64,000 bases of DNA from assembly GCA_012719345.1 (NCBI GenBank), contig JAAYAN010000079.1:1-64000 (forward strand). Reading direction: 5' to 3'. The notes beneath the pieces are model-generated. The model was given only the letters and a program-made list of their open reading frames with translations. It was not told where the DNA came from and ran no database searches. The stretch comes from Ignavibacteria bacterium. GTDB taxonomy: Bacteria > Bacteroidota > Ignavibacteria > Ignavibacteriales > Melioribacteraceae. This document shows, in pieces, positions 11,066-19,662 of the stretch; within the stretch, counting starts at the first letter, position 1, and every line of letters starts with the position of its first letter. The position numbers were made by a program, and so were the translations under genes.

Positions 11066-11832
11066 TGAGCGAAAATAAATTAAATCTGACTTTAAAAATT
11101 TGGAAACAAGCCGGTACAAATGCTCCGGGTAGTTTCGAAACACACAAAGTTACTGTTTCTCCCGATGCTTCATTTTTGGAAATGCTTGATGAGCTGAACG
11201 ACGGGCTTGAAAGAGAAGGTAAAGATCCTGTAGCTTTTGAAAGCGACTGCCGTGAAGGTATTTGCGGAACCTGCGGACTTGTAATTAACGGTCATCCGCA
11301 CGGACCAGTTCCACGCGTTGCAACTTGTCAGCTTCACATGCGTAACTTCAAGGACGGAGAAACAATATATATAGAGCCTTTTCGTGCTAAAGCATTTCCG
11401 GTTTTGCGTGATCTTATAGTTGACCGTTCTGCTTTCGACAAAATTATGTATGCAGGCGGATATGTTTCGGTTAATACCGGAGGCGTACCCGATGCAAACG
11501 CTATTCCCATACCAAGAGACATTGCAGCTGAAGCTTTTGATGCAGCAGCCTGCATTGGATGCGGAGCTTGCGTTGCAGCATGTAAAAATGCCTCGGCAAT
11601 GCTTTTTATGAGTGCAAAAATTTCTCAACTTGCACTGCTTCCTCAAGGACAAGCAGAAAGACATCAGCGTGTAGAAGCAATGGTAGCAAAAATGGACGAA
11701 CTTGGTTTTGGAGCCTGCACAAATACTTATGCCTGCGAAGCAGAATGCCCCAAAGGTATTTCAATATCGAACATTGCTAGAATGAACAGAGAATTTTTAG
11801 TATCTAAAATTGTGTCGAAGTTAACAGATTAA
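11065..11832 (+). CDS. sdhB: Succinate dehydrogenase iron-sulfur subunit
   Basis: A 255-residue electron-transfer subunit. An N-terminal plant-ferredoxin-like domain has CREGICGTC followed later by ATCQLHM for the [2Fe-2S] cluster. A C-terminal domain has [11 protein letters not shown] and CEAECPKGI, consistent with the [4Fe-4S] and [3Fe-4S] clusters. It passes electrons from the SdhA FAD to the SdhC haems and quinone. It is the last gene of sdhCAB; a hairpin and T-run lie 18 bases after the stop. The sequence is complete, with all cluster cysteines present. Confidence 0.97.
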   Translation: MSENKLNLTLKIWKQAGTNAPGSFETHKVTVSPDASFLEMLDELNDGLEREGKDPVAFESDCREGICGTCGLVINGHPHGPVPRVATCQLHMRNFKDGETIYIEPFRAKAFPVLRDLIVDRSAFDKIMYAGGYVSVNTGGVPDANAIPIPRDIAAEAFDAAACIGCGACVAACKNASAMLFMSAKISQLALLPQGQAERHQRVEAMVAKMDELGFGACTNTYACEAECPKGISISNIARMNREFLVSKIVSKLTD

Positions 11833-11849
11833 GCAGTATTTAATAATAA

Positions 11850-11880
11850 AATCCCGGTTATTTTTAATCGGGATTTTTTA
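11850..11880 (+). terminator. Intrinsic terminator of sdhCAB
   Basis: An 11-bp stem (aatcccggtta / taatcgggatt, one G-T pair) with a TTTT loop is followed by a run of T. It lies 18 bases after the sdhB stop and ends the operon. Confidence 0.85.
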
Positions 11881-11934
11881 TTTATGCAAACATTCTTATT
11901 TTTTGGGTAACGTTTTAAAATTATAGTATAAAAC

Positions 11935-14367
11935 ATGTTTGAAAAAGAACTAAAATATATTGATGGATTTAACGCAAGCAGAATTAAAAAGCTTGGGAAT
12001 TTTTTAACCTATGGTGAATTGGCTGCGGCAAATCTGCATCCTGCAGTATTACGTTATATTTCTGCCGAAATTGATTATATCATTTATAACGATAGAAAAA
12101 AGATTACGCGTGATTCTGTTTTCAGCTATTCAGGAAGAGAAATAAACGAATTGTTTATTAAAATGGCTGAAATTATAAAACGGGATAAAAAGTTTTCTTC
12201 GGATTTTCTTTCGGAAACGGCACAAAAAGCTTCTAACTTTAATATGAATTTTCTTATTCAGCCAAAAACAACTTTATTGAAATTTGTTTTTGGTGATGCA
12301 TCTGAAATGCCAGTTGCGGAAATACAGCAATCTCTTAATTATCTTTATTACTACGACTACATAAACAGTGTTTTTCAGAATTACTTCAGTAAAAAAAGAG
12401 TTTTAACAGTTTCTGCAGAAGATTTTGAAGACCTTCTTATAAAAATTCAGCAGAATACTTTCAAAAAAAGCAGCTCGGCGTTAATAAGCAATATGTTGGT
12501 TTCAATAGGTGATTTTTTTAATATCGGTTCTGTAGACAAAGCAATTGTTCCAATTAATGCGGTGCAGATTTATTTTCACGAGTTAGGACAGCCAAAGTTC
12601 GAAAAAAGAATTGATGATTTCAGAAAACGCGAAGAAAAAGGGAATCTGAAAATTGAGGATATTGTTAGAATATTATTCAGCGAATCGGCAGTTGGAATTG
12701 TAAAAATTGAAGACGTGGTTCCAGAAAAACCAGTTGAACCTGTTGTTCCAGTTGATGACGAAACAGCCGGTGAAAAGGTTCTTGAGCTTGTTGCTGAAAT
12801 GAAAACCAATGCTCCGGTAGAAGAGAAAATTGAAGATGAAATTATTCAGGAAAGACCGAAAATATCAATCGATGCGCCTTTGAAGACAGAAAACACAGAC
12901 AATAAAGCTGAGATAGAGGAATCCGCAGAAATTGAAAAAATAGTTTTACCCGAAAGTGAACCAGTAGAGAATAATAAAGAAAAAACCATTGAACCGGTTA
13001 ATCTTGTTGTTGATGAAGTTTCAGAGCCTGCTCCTGAGTTCGAGAAAACTGAATTGAAAATAGAACATATTGTTGAAGAGGTTACTGCAGATAAGGTGAA
13101 AATTCCAGAAATCAAAACGGAAAGTATTCTTTCTGCAAAAGATACTGAAGATGAACCTGAGATTCCTGCTGAGAAATTAAACATTTCTGAAACTGAATCT
13201 GTTTTGGAAGAAAATTTAGATACTATCTTGCAAAATGCTGATAAGGTGGAGAAATCTGCAATACACTCAGAAGATTCAACAAAATCCATCGATGATATCT
13301 TTGAAGAATTTATTCCTGTTTCTGAGAATACTATACGCGATTTTATATCACATAATGAACATAAAGAAGTTGAAATTGAAAATAAGACAGTAAATGCTTC
13401 GCAAGATGATATAAAACATCCTGATTCAGAAGAAAAAGCTGAAATTGTAAAGACTGAGCAAAAAGCACCGGCTTCAAAAATAGATACAATGTTCGAGGAG
13501 ATTAAACCCGCTGAAGTTACCGATAAAAAATCTCAGGAAACTGAGTTTTTATCAAAACCTTATGAGGAAGAAATAAATAAATCTTTTCATTCAATTTTAC
13601 AGACTGATGAAAAAACATTAAACGAACCTCAAATCTCAGTTCCATCTCAATTCGAATTGGAAAATAAAAATATTGTTGATGATAAAGACGAAATAAAGGA
13701 AAAGCAAACCGAGTTTAGATTATCTGCAACCCAGCATGATAACCAAGGTTTGAAAAAAAATCCCGAAAGTGAAGAAAAGAAAGCTAAAATGCATTCAATT
13801 TCGGAATTGAAGGAGAAAATTTTCGGAAATATAAGCGATGAAATATCAGCCCAGCAAGGACTAATTTCCAAATTGCCGGATCTGCCGAAGGAAACAGCAG
13901 CTTCAAAGCAGCATAACGAACCTGAAACTTTTAAGAATAGTCCCATTCCGCCAATTAATCCTGTTAAAACAAATGTTACCGAAAGCAGACCCGTAAGTAA
14001 TCAAAAGCTGAAATTTGTTCTGCCGGAAGACGAAGAAGAAAAGACAGAAATCAGATTTTTCAGTCCCGGACCAAAACAAGAAGAAAAAGCACCTGTTAGA
14101 AAATTAAAGTTTACTTCAAACGGTCCGGTAGAGCGAAGATTAAAAGCTTCAAAACTTGTTTTGGATAAACGTATTAACAAAATACTTGAAGTAATATTTG
14201 ATAATGATATGGATGATTTTGCAGGAGCAATTGATCTTTTAGCAGAATGTCCGAGTCCCGGCGAAGCTCATACTTTGATTGATATGATTGCGGGGCAGCA
14301 CAGGCTTGACACTTCGCAGAGAGAAGTTGATTTATTTAAAAAACTAGTTAATGAATATTTTATCTGA
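11935..14367 (+). CDS. Hypothetical acidic, largely disordered protein
   Basis: An 810-residue protein I do not recognise. Residues 1-250 look folded and helical (segment SLNYLYYYDYINSVFQNYF). Residues about 260-690 are strikingly rich in Glu, Lys, Ser, Pro and Thr with few hydrophobics, the profile of an intrinsically disordered linker. The last 85 residues (from RKLKFTSNGPVERR) look folded again, with an amphipathic C-terminus. There is no signal peptide or membrane segment. The obg ATG follows after 9 bases, so the two are probably co-transcribed, hinting at a housekeeping role in growth or ribosome biology. That last point is inference only. Confidence 0.75.
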   Translation: MFEKELKYIDGFNASRIKKLGNFLTYGELAAANLHPAVLRYISAEIDYIIYNDRKKITRDSVFSYSGREINELFIKMAEIIKRDKKFSSDFLSETAQKASNFNMNFLIQPKTTLLKFVFGDASEMPVAEIQQSLNYLYYYDYINSVFQNYFSKKRVLTVSAEDFEDLLIKIQQNTFKKSSSALISNMLVSIGDFFNIGSVDKAIVPINAVQIYFHELGQPKFEKRIDDFRKREEKGNLKIEDIVRILFSESAVGIVKIEDVVPEKPVEPVVPVDDETAGEKVLELVAEMKTNAPVEEKIEDEIIQERPKISIDAPLKTENTDNKAEIEESAEIEKIVLPESEPVENNKEKTIEPVNLVVDEVSEPAPEFEKTELKIEHIVEEVTADKVKIPEIKTESILSAKDTEDEPEIPAEKLNISETESVLEENLDTILQNADKVEKSAIHSEDSTKSIDDIFEEFIPVSENTIRDFISHNEHKEVEIENKTVNASQDDIKHPDSEEKAEIVKTEQKAPASKIDTMFEEIKPAEVTDKKSQETEFLSKPYEEEINKSFHSILQTDEKTLNEPQISVPSQFELENKNIVDDKDEIKEKQTEFRLSATQHDNQGLKKNPESEEKKAKMHSISELKEKIFGNISDEISAQQGLISKLPDLPKETAASKQHNEPETFKNSPIPPINPVKTNVTESRPVSNQKLKFVLPEDEEEKTEIRFFSPGPKQEEKAPVRKLKFTSNGPVERRLKASKLVLDKRINKILEVIFDNDMDDFAGAIDLLAECPSPGEAHTLIDMIAGQHRLDTSQREVDLFKKLVNEYFI

Positions 14368-14376
14368 TAAAAATTA

Positions 14377-15363
14377 ATGTTTATAGATTATTGTGAAATT
14401 ACGGTTACTGCCGGAGACGGCGGGAGCGGAGCTGTTGCATTCCGCCGAGAAAAATATGTTCCCAAAGGCGGACCAGCCGGCGGAAACGGCGGAAACGGCG
14501 GAAATGTTGTTTTTACAGCCGATGACAATTTATTGACGCTGCTTGATTTTCGTTACAAAAGAGAGTATAAGGCAGAAAGCGGCGATAAAGGTGCAAATTC
14601 ACTTAAAGATGGGAAAAGCGGTGCAGACTTATTAATTAAAGTTCCTGTAGGCACTGTAATACGAAACCTAGAGACAAAAGAAATAATTTGCGATCTGGAT
14701 AAAGCCGGTAAAAAATTTACTGTAGTAAGAGGCGGAAAAGGCGGGAAAGGAAATTCCAATTTTGCAACTCCAACAAATCAAGCTCCGCGTTATGCACAGC
14801 CCGGTATACCTGGCGAGTCGGTAGATATTTATCTTGAACTTAAACTTTTAGCCGACGTGGGACTTGTTGGATTTCCTAATGCCGGAAAATCTACACTTAT
14901 AAGCGTAATATCTGCCGCTAAACCAAAAATAGCAGATTATCCGTTTACAACCCTCGAGCCAAATCTGGGTATTGTAAAATATGCAGACGAGAAAAGCTTT
15001 GTGGTGGCTGATATTCCAGGTATTATTGAAGGAGCCCACGAAGGAAAAGGGCTTGGAATAAAATTTCTTAAACATATCGAGAGGACAAAAATATTACTTA
15101 TTCTGATTGATGTAATGGAAAAAGATTATAAAAAGACATATAAAACGTTAATCAACGAATTGGAAAGTTACAGTCCGGTTCTTGCCGCAAAAAAGAAAAT
15201 TGTTGCTATATCGAAAACAGATTTGATTGAAGCTTCTGAGCTGAAAAAAATTACAAAAATTAAATTCAGCAAATACGATGGCAAAGTAATTCCGTTTTCA
15301 TCAGCTTCGCAGCAGGGAATAAAAGAATTATTGGATATTTTGTGGGAGAATTTAAAAAATTAA
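14377..15363 (+). CDS. obgE: Obg-family GTPase (ribosome assembly)
   Basis: A 328-residue Obg/CgtA GTPase. The Gly-rich Obg fold covers residues 1-158 (GGPAGGNGGNGGN). The G domain follows, with G1 GFPNAGKST, the G3 region DIPGIIEGAHEGKGLG, a G4 variant SKTD in place of NKxD, and G5 SSAS. The extra C-terminal OCT domain found in Firmicutes is absent, as in most other phyla. It acts in late 50S assembly and stringent-type control. It sits 9 bases after the disordered protein gene, and its end overlaps the GTG start of the next permease gene by 22 bases. Confidence 0.96.
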   Translation: MFIDYCEITVTAGDGGSGAVAFRREKYVPKGGPAGGNGGNGGNVVFTADDNLLTLLDFRYKREYKAESGDKGANSLKDGKSGADLLIKVPVGTVIRNLETKEIICDLDKAGKKFTVVRGGKGGKGNSNFATPTNQAPRYAQPGIPGESVDIYLELKLLADVGLVGFPNAGKSTLISVISAAKPKIADYPFTTLEPNLGIVKYADEKSFVVADIPGIIEGAHEGKGLGIKFLKHIERTKILLILIDVMEKDYKKTYKTLINELESYSPVLAAKKKIVAISKTDLIEASELKKITKIKFSKYDGKVIPFSSASQQGIKELLDILWENLKN

Positions 15364-16349
15364 ACACAAAGTCTTATTTATTTAAGATTATTCTTCTTTT
15401 TCTGCTTTCACTTGGTACAAGTATTTTTTGTCTTGGATTCGGATCTGCAGAAATTGACTTTACAGAAATAATTAATATCTTTCTGGGAAACAGTAATTCT
15501 GCTGCGGTAAAAATAATTTATGAAATCAGACTTCCTCGCATTATATTAGCTTTTTTAGTCGGGGGAGGTTTATCTGTTGCCGGGGCAGTATTTCAGGCAA
15601 TTTTAATGAATCCCTTGGCAGAACCTTATATTTTGGGAATTTCCAGCGGCGGAGCATTTGGAGCAGTTTTTTCCCTTTTACTTGGTTTATCATTTATAGG
15701 AACTCAGGCATTAGCATTTGCCGGATCGTGTATGGTTGTTTTTCTTGTTTTTATTTTAGGAAAACGATTCGGTGAATTGGAATCGAATGTTTTACTTCTT
15801 ACAGGGGTTATGGTTGGTGCTTTTTTCTCGGCAATTTTGCTTGTTTTAGTAACTTTCTTAGACAGTACATTGCGAAGTGCAGTATTCTGGCTGATAGGAA
15901 ATTTATCGTTAGCACAAAATGATTCTATATATTATGTAGCCCCGGTTGTAATAATAACATCAGGGTTTTTAATACTAAACGGACAAAAATTTAATGTGCT
16001 GGCTATGGGCACAACCAGCGCTAAAAGGCTTGGTGTAAATACGAAAATCCTGGTTAATGTTTCCTACATAATTGTAAGCGCAATGATAGGATCTATTGTT
16101 TCAGTAAGCGGAATAATCGGGTTTGTAGGGCTTTTAATTCCGCATATTTGCCGTCTTATTTTCGGACTGGATAACAGAATTATTATTCCGGCATCCTTCT
16201 TTTTAGGGGCAGCATATCTGGTTATTGCCGATACAATAGGACGGACGGTAATTGCTCCTTCGGAGCTTCCTGTCGGCGCTGTTACAGCTATTTTAGGATC
16301 TCCGGTATTTATATATCTTTTACGCCGCCGTTTTAATTCTGTAAACTGA
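15342..16349 (+). CDS. FecCD-family ABC transporter permease (siderophore, haem or cobalamin)
   Basis: A 335-residue permease of the BtuC/FecCD family with about ten membrane segments. Typical motifs are present: RLPRIILAFLVGGGLSVAG, NPLAEPYILGISSGGAFGA and the coupling region GFVGLLIPHICR near the C-terminus. It should import an iron-siderophore, haem or vitamin B12 together with a binding protein and an ATPase. Neither partner is encoded in this window. The start is a GTG inside the end of obg; there is no later Met that would keep the first helix. Why it is coupled to obg is unclear. Confidence 0.9.
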   Translation: MGEFKKLNTKSYLFKIILLFLLSLGTSIFCLGFGSAEIDFTEIINIFLGNSNSAAVKIIYEIRLPRIILAFLVGGGLSVAGAVFQAILMNPLAEPYILGISSGGAFGAVFSLLLGLSFIGTQALAFAGSCMVVFLVFILGKRFGELESNVLLLTGVMVGAFFSAILLVLVTFLDSTLRSAVFWLIGNLSLAQNDSIYYVAPVVIITSGFLILNGQKFNVLAMGTTSAKRLGVNTKILVNVSYIIVSAMIGSIVSVSGIIGFVGLLIPHICRLIFGLDNRIIIPASFFLGAAYLVIADTIGRTVIAPSELPVGAVTAILGSPVFIYLLRRRFNSVN

Positions 16350-16436
16350 TAAAATAAAGTTTGACAATAAGATAATTAAATTACTTGAAGTTATTTGCGA
16401 GAGATATTATATTATGTGTTCGTTTTTATAAATTTT

Positions 16437-16510
16437 GGCGAGGTAGCTCAGTAGGTCAGAGCAGTGGAATCATAATCCACGTGTCGGGGGTTCAAATCCC
16501 TCCCTCGCTA
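16437..16510 (+). tRNA. tRNA with CAU anticodon (elongator tRNA-Met; tRNA-Ile2 possible)
   Basis: A full cloverleaf can be folded. The acceptor stem pairs GGCGAGG with CCTCGCT, with a G-U at 1-72. The D arm is GCTC/GAGC. The anticodon stem is GTGGA/TCCAC with loop ATCATAA, so the anticodon is CAT. The T arm is GGGGG/CCCTC with loop TTCAAAT. The 3' CCA is not encoded. The anticodon stem lacks the three G-C pairs of initiator tRNA, so this is elongator Met, or an Ile2 species that TilS would modify to lysidine. It lies 20 bases before secG. Confidence 0.93.
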
Positions 16511-16530
16511 CGTTTTTACAGGAGAAAAAA

Positions 16531-16872
16531 ATGTCGTTATATACTTTATTAGTATCACTATCAGTTTTAATCGCAATTGTTTTAGTGATTGTTGTTCTGC
16601 TGCAATCTAGCAAAGGCGGCGGTCTTTCGGGAGCAATAAGCGGTACAAGTATGGGAACAATGTTTGGTGCAAGAAGAACTGCAGATATTTTAAGCAAAGT
16701 TACATGGTGGCTTGGCGGACTATTAGTAGTTTTAGCCTTGGCAATAAATCTTTTTCTTGTTCATCCCGAATCAAAAGGACAGGATGCTGAAAGTATAATT
16801 CAGCAAAGCAAGCGGCAAGCGCCTACATCGGCACCGGTTGCTCCGCCAAGTCCTTCAAATGTTAATCCTTAA
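16531..16872 (+). CDS. secG: Preprotein translocase subunit SecG
   Basis: A 113-residue SecG. It has an N-terminal helix (LLVSLSVLIAIVLVIVVLLQ), the conserved loop SSKGGGLSGAISG with TMFGARRTADIL, a second helix (LGGLLVVLALAINLFLV), and a Pro/Ala-rich tail. It stabilises and speeds the SecYEG channel. It starts 20 bases after the tRNA gene behind a GGAG ribosome site, so the two probably share a transcript. A strong terminator follows. Confidence 0.95.
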   Translation: MSLYTLLVSLSVLIAIVLVIVVLLQSSKGGGLSGAISGTSMGTMFGARRTADILSKVTWWLGGLLVVLALAINLFLVHPESKGQDAESIIQQSKRQAPTSAPVAPPSPSNVNP

Positions 16873-16878
16873 GTTTAG

Positions 16879-16910
16879 AACCCCGGAAAATTACCCGGGG
16901 TTTTTTATTT
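16879..16910 (+). terminator. Intrinsic terminator after secG
   Basis: An eight-base-pair stem (aaccccgg / ccggggtt) is followed by TTTTATTT. It overlaps the 3' end of the convergent carboxypeptidase gene. A T-run exists only for the plus strand. Confidence 0.85.
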
Positions 16911-18311
16911 ACTTTCAGCAAGATATTCAATTATCTGATCTTCCGTGCTTTTGTAAAGTTCCGAACTTCCTTTAGTAAAATTAAAAATAATACTAATTAT
17001 CAGTTCATTTCCCTTTTCGGTTGAAAGATAACCGGATAAAGATGATACCCCGCGCAAAGTTCCGGTTTTACCATGAAATTTGTAATTGTACTTTCTGTTG
17101 TTTTTGCGATCTGCAAGTGTTCCGTCGTTTCCGGCAACAGATAGAGTGCTATAGAAATCCTTGTAAATTGAATCGTTGAAATAAATATTTTCTAAAATAC
17201 CGCCTATTGAAGCTGCAGTAGTCAAGTTTCCTCTCGAAATACCAGATCCGTCAACAAGCGAGGTTCCCCCTGATAAATCAAGGTCTTCAATCATACTGTT
17301 AATTGCCTGTGCAGAGTAAAAAGAATTTCCCTTTCCGCCAACAAATTCGGCGCCAATAATTTTAAAGAGGCATTCGGCAAGAAAGTTATTGCTTCGTTTG
17401 TTTATTATACTAAGCATTTCTTTTACAGGCAATTTATCCTCTGCGTAAACAACTGTATTTTGGGGTGTTTCTCCAATTGCAGGAATTCCGTATATTTTAA
17501 TTCCAAGCTTGATTAATTTATGATATAAATAAGCAGAAGCAAACAATGGTGGTGAGCTAACATAAATCGAATAACTGCGGGAACGGCTTTGTTTCCTATA
17601 GCTGCCCGCGACAGAAATTTCTAACACACCATCTTTAAAAACAGCAGTAATTTTTGGTTTCGATTTTGCTCCTGACAATTTTAGCTTATTAATAATTCTT
17701 ATAAAATTCCCTTCGGGTTTTGCGGATATTTTTACCTTGCCGGTATATCTGTCGGGTTCAAGCGTAATAATTACTTCATTTCTATTTAAATTTAGAGCCG
17801 AAACCGGCGGGAGCGACAACATTGATCTTTCCTCTTCAATCCAGTCTTTTCTTGAATAAAGTGAATCAAAAAATGTATCGTCTCCAATAATATTACCCTC
17901 AATTATTTTTATGCCAGTTTTAAAGAAATCGTTAATCAAGGCATCAAGTTTTTCTGTTGTGAAAATTCCATTTCCGTAGCCCTTAAAATATAAATTTCCT
18001 TTTAAAACCGAATCGCCTTTATTTATTTCGTTTCCTCTTATTTGAGTATTAATAGAATAGTTTTTTCCGAAATAATGATAAACAGCGGCTGTTGTAAATA
18101 TTTTGGTGTTAGAAGCAGGAATAAGCTGTTTGAAGATATTTTCTTTATAAATAGTGTCTTTAGTTTCCGGATCAAAAATTAGGATAGCACGGTTGTTTTT
18201 TTCAGGTAATCTAGAAAGTATTTCAGCAATCTTTTTATCATTCGAAAAATTAGTTTGAGAATAAATACAAAAACAAAAAAAAGCAAGTAGAAGAAATTCT
18301 ATAATTTTCAA
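16905..18311 (-). CDS. dacB: D-alanyl-D-alanine carboxypeptidase/endopeptidase (PBP4, class C)
   Basis: A 468-residue penicillin-binding protein of the DacB/PBP4 type with a signal peptide (about residues 1-18). The active-site triad of motifs is complete: S67-x-x-K70 in PASNTK, SNN in KRSNNFLAE, and KTG in HGKTGTL. It trims D-Ala from peptidoglycan stems and cleaves crosslinks in the periplasm. The reading frame begins at TTG; no in-frame ATG would keep the signal peptide, and a GGA lies about nine bases upstream. It is monocistronic and convergent with secG. Confidence 0.93.
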   Translation of the reverse strand: MKIIEFLLLAFFCFCIYSQTNFSNDKKIAEILSRLPEKNNRAILIFDPETKDTIYKENIFKQLIPASNTKIFTTAAVYHYFGKNYSINTQIRGNEINKGDSVLKGNLYFKGYGNGIFTTEKLDALINDFFKTGIKIIEGNIIGDDTFFDSLYSRKDWIEEERSMLSLPPVSALNLNRNEVIITLEPDRYTGKVKISAKPEGNFIRIINKLKLSGAKSKPKITAVFKDGVLEISVAGSYRKQSRSRSYSIYVSSPPLFASAYLYHKLIKLGIKIYGIPAIGETPQNTVVYAEDKLPVKEMLSIINKRSNNFLAECLFKIIGAEFVGGKGNSFYSAQAINSMIEDLDLSGGTSLVDGSGISRGNLTTAASIGGILENIYFNDSIYKDFYSTLSVAGNDGTLADRKNNRKYNYKFHGKTGTLRGVSSLSGYLSTEKGNELIISIIFNFTKGSSELYKSTEDQIIEYLAESK

Positions 18312-18411
18312 ATTACTACATCCGTATTGATGATTTAATTTTTTATCTGTTTATTGTTGCGAAAAATAACTAAACTTACCATTCTTTTTTTGAAAAATGT
18401 CCGGAGTTTTA

Positions 18412-19233
18412 ATGAAAAAAATAAGTACCCCGCAAAAAGCCTATAAAAATCTTGATTTTCTGAATTCACCCCAAGCAAGAACAATAAGAATGCTTGCGGA
18501 ATTTTATGAACCGCAATCCCGTTTTCAGAAAAATAAAATTACAGATACGGTTGTTTTTTTCGGGTCAGCCAGAATAAAATCCAAAAAAGAAGCCGAAGAA
18601 AATCTGGAAAAGGTAAAAAAAGAAGCATTAAAACCTACGTCTAAGAGTAAAGAAATGATTGCTTCGGCAGAAAAAGCGCTTTATATGTCGAAGTATTACG
18701 AAGAAGCTGTTGAACTATCAGCAAAATTAACTAAATGGTCAGCTGAATTGAAATCGGAGTATAAACGTTTTGTAGTTTGCAGCGGCGGCGGACCCGGCAT
18801 AATGGAAGCAGCAAATAAAGGTGCCGCTCAGGCAGGAGGTTCAAGTATCGGATTGAATATAAGTCTCCCCTTCGAGCAATTTGTAAATAAATATGTAAAG
18901 CCCGAAAACGCATTTGAATTTCATTATTTCTTTATGCGTAAACTTTGGTTTGTAGATTTAGCAAAGGCACTTGTAACTTTTCCCGGCGGCTTCGGTACAC
19001 TGGATGAACTTATGGAAGTTCTTACTTTACGTCAGACTGGAAAAATTAAGAAACATATGAAAGTTATAATATATGGTAAGGAGTATTGGAATAAAATTAT
19101 CAATTTTGATGCGTTGATGGAACAAGGAATGATAGACAAAACAGATTTTCAATTATTTGATTTTTGTGATACAGTTGATGAAGCATTTGAGAAAATTACT
19201 ACTCACTTTTTGAAATACCATTATAAAAAATAA
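18412..19233 (+). CDS. LOG-family protein (cytokinin riboside 5'-monophosphate phosphoribohydrolase-like)
   Basis: A 273-residue LOG/TIGR00730-type Rossmann protein. The nucleotide-binding segments are SGGGPGIMEAANKGA and PGGFGTLDEL, the second being the PGGxGTxxE signature of LOG enzymes. Such enzymes hydrolyse nucleoside 5'-monophosphates to base and ribose phosphate; the older label is 'lysine decarboxylase family'. I chose the ATG at 18412 because a GGAG sits five bases before it. An in-frame ATG at 18397 would add five residues. Compared with small LOG proteins it has an inserted Lys/Glu-rich helix (about residues 55-85), typical of the longer bacterial subgroup. It stands alone between divergent and convergent neighbours. 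Confidence 0.88.
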   Translation: MKKISTPQKAYKNLDFLNSPQARTIRMLAEFYEPQSRFQKNKITDTVVFFGSARIKSKKEAEENLEKVKKEALKPTSKSKEMIASAEKALYMSKYYEEAVELSAKLTKWSAELKSEYKRFVVCSGGGPGIMEAANKGAAQAGGSSIGLNISLPFEQFVNKYVKPENAFEFHYFFMRKLWFVDLAKALVTFPGGFGTLDELMEVLTLRQTGKIKKHMKVIIYGKEYWNKIINFDALMEQGMIDKTDFQLFDFCDTVDEAFEKITTHFLKYHYKK

Positions 19234-19254
19234 AAAAACCCCCGAATCGGGGGT
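19231..19254 (-). terminator. Intrinsic terminator of rpsU
   Basis: A perfect palindrome (acccccga / tcggggg) is followed, on the minus strand, by seven T then ATTTTTT. It lies directly after the rpsU stop. For the plus strand there is no T-run, so it serves rpsU. Confidence 0.85.
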
Positions 19255-19258
19255 AAAA

Positions 19259-19450
19259 TCAGTCGTGTCTGTTTTCTTTAGAAGCTCTTCTCTTAGCCTT
19301 AATCTCGTTCATTCTTTTCTCAACAGAAGGCTTTGTATAGAAAGTTCTTTTTTTATATTCTTTAAGAATACCCGATCTTTCATATTTTTTTTTGAAGCGT
19401 TTAAGAGCTCTATCGATATTTTCACTTTCTTGAAGTGTAATGCCGACCAC
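19259..19450 (-). CDS. rpsU: 30S ribosomal protein S21
   Basis: A 63-residue bS21. The N-terminus VGITLQESENIDRALKRFKK and the segment YEKRTFYTKPSVEKR-like (here YKKRTFYTKPSVEKR) are characteristic, and the tail is basic (KAKRRASKENR). The start is GTG, with AAAAGGCGG upstream. S21 sits near the anti-Shine-Dalgarno region of 16S rRNA and helps initiation. The gene stands alone, divergent from the large chemoreceptor gene, and has its own terminator. Confidence 0.96.
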   Translation of the reverse strand: MVGITLQESENIDRALKRFKKKYERSGILKEYKKRTFYTKPSVEKRMNEIKAKRRASKENRHD

Positions 19451-19662
19451 TTTAATTCACCGCCTTTTAGTGTTTAATAAAAAAATAGATTTCAAATTTA
19501 AACAAATGAAAAATATTTTGCAAGATTTAATTACTTGTATATCGTTTTCGTCAATAAATTAAACTCCGAATTATTTAACTATTTGCTCAATAAAAAAAGT
19601 AGGATTTTTTTCGATTATACTGTAGAATATAAGAAAGAAAAAAATACCGGAGAATAAATAAG

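Noticed and set aside
11170-11664. A 164-codon minus-strand frame inside sdhB
   Set aside because: sdhB is certain on the plus strand; the antisense frame has no recognisable motifs and a shadow-like, Cys- and Asn-rich composition.
16437-16510. Initiator tRNA-fMet
   Set aside because: The anticodon stem is GTGGA/TCCAC without three consecutive G-C pairs, and position 1-72 forms a G-U pair rather than the initiator mismatch.
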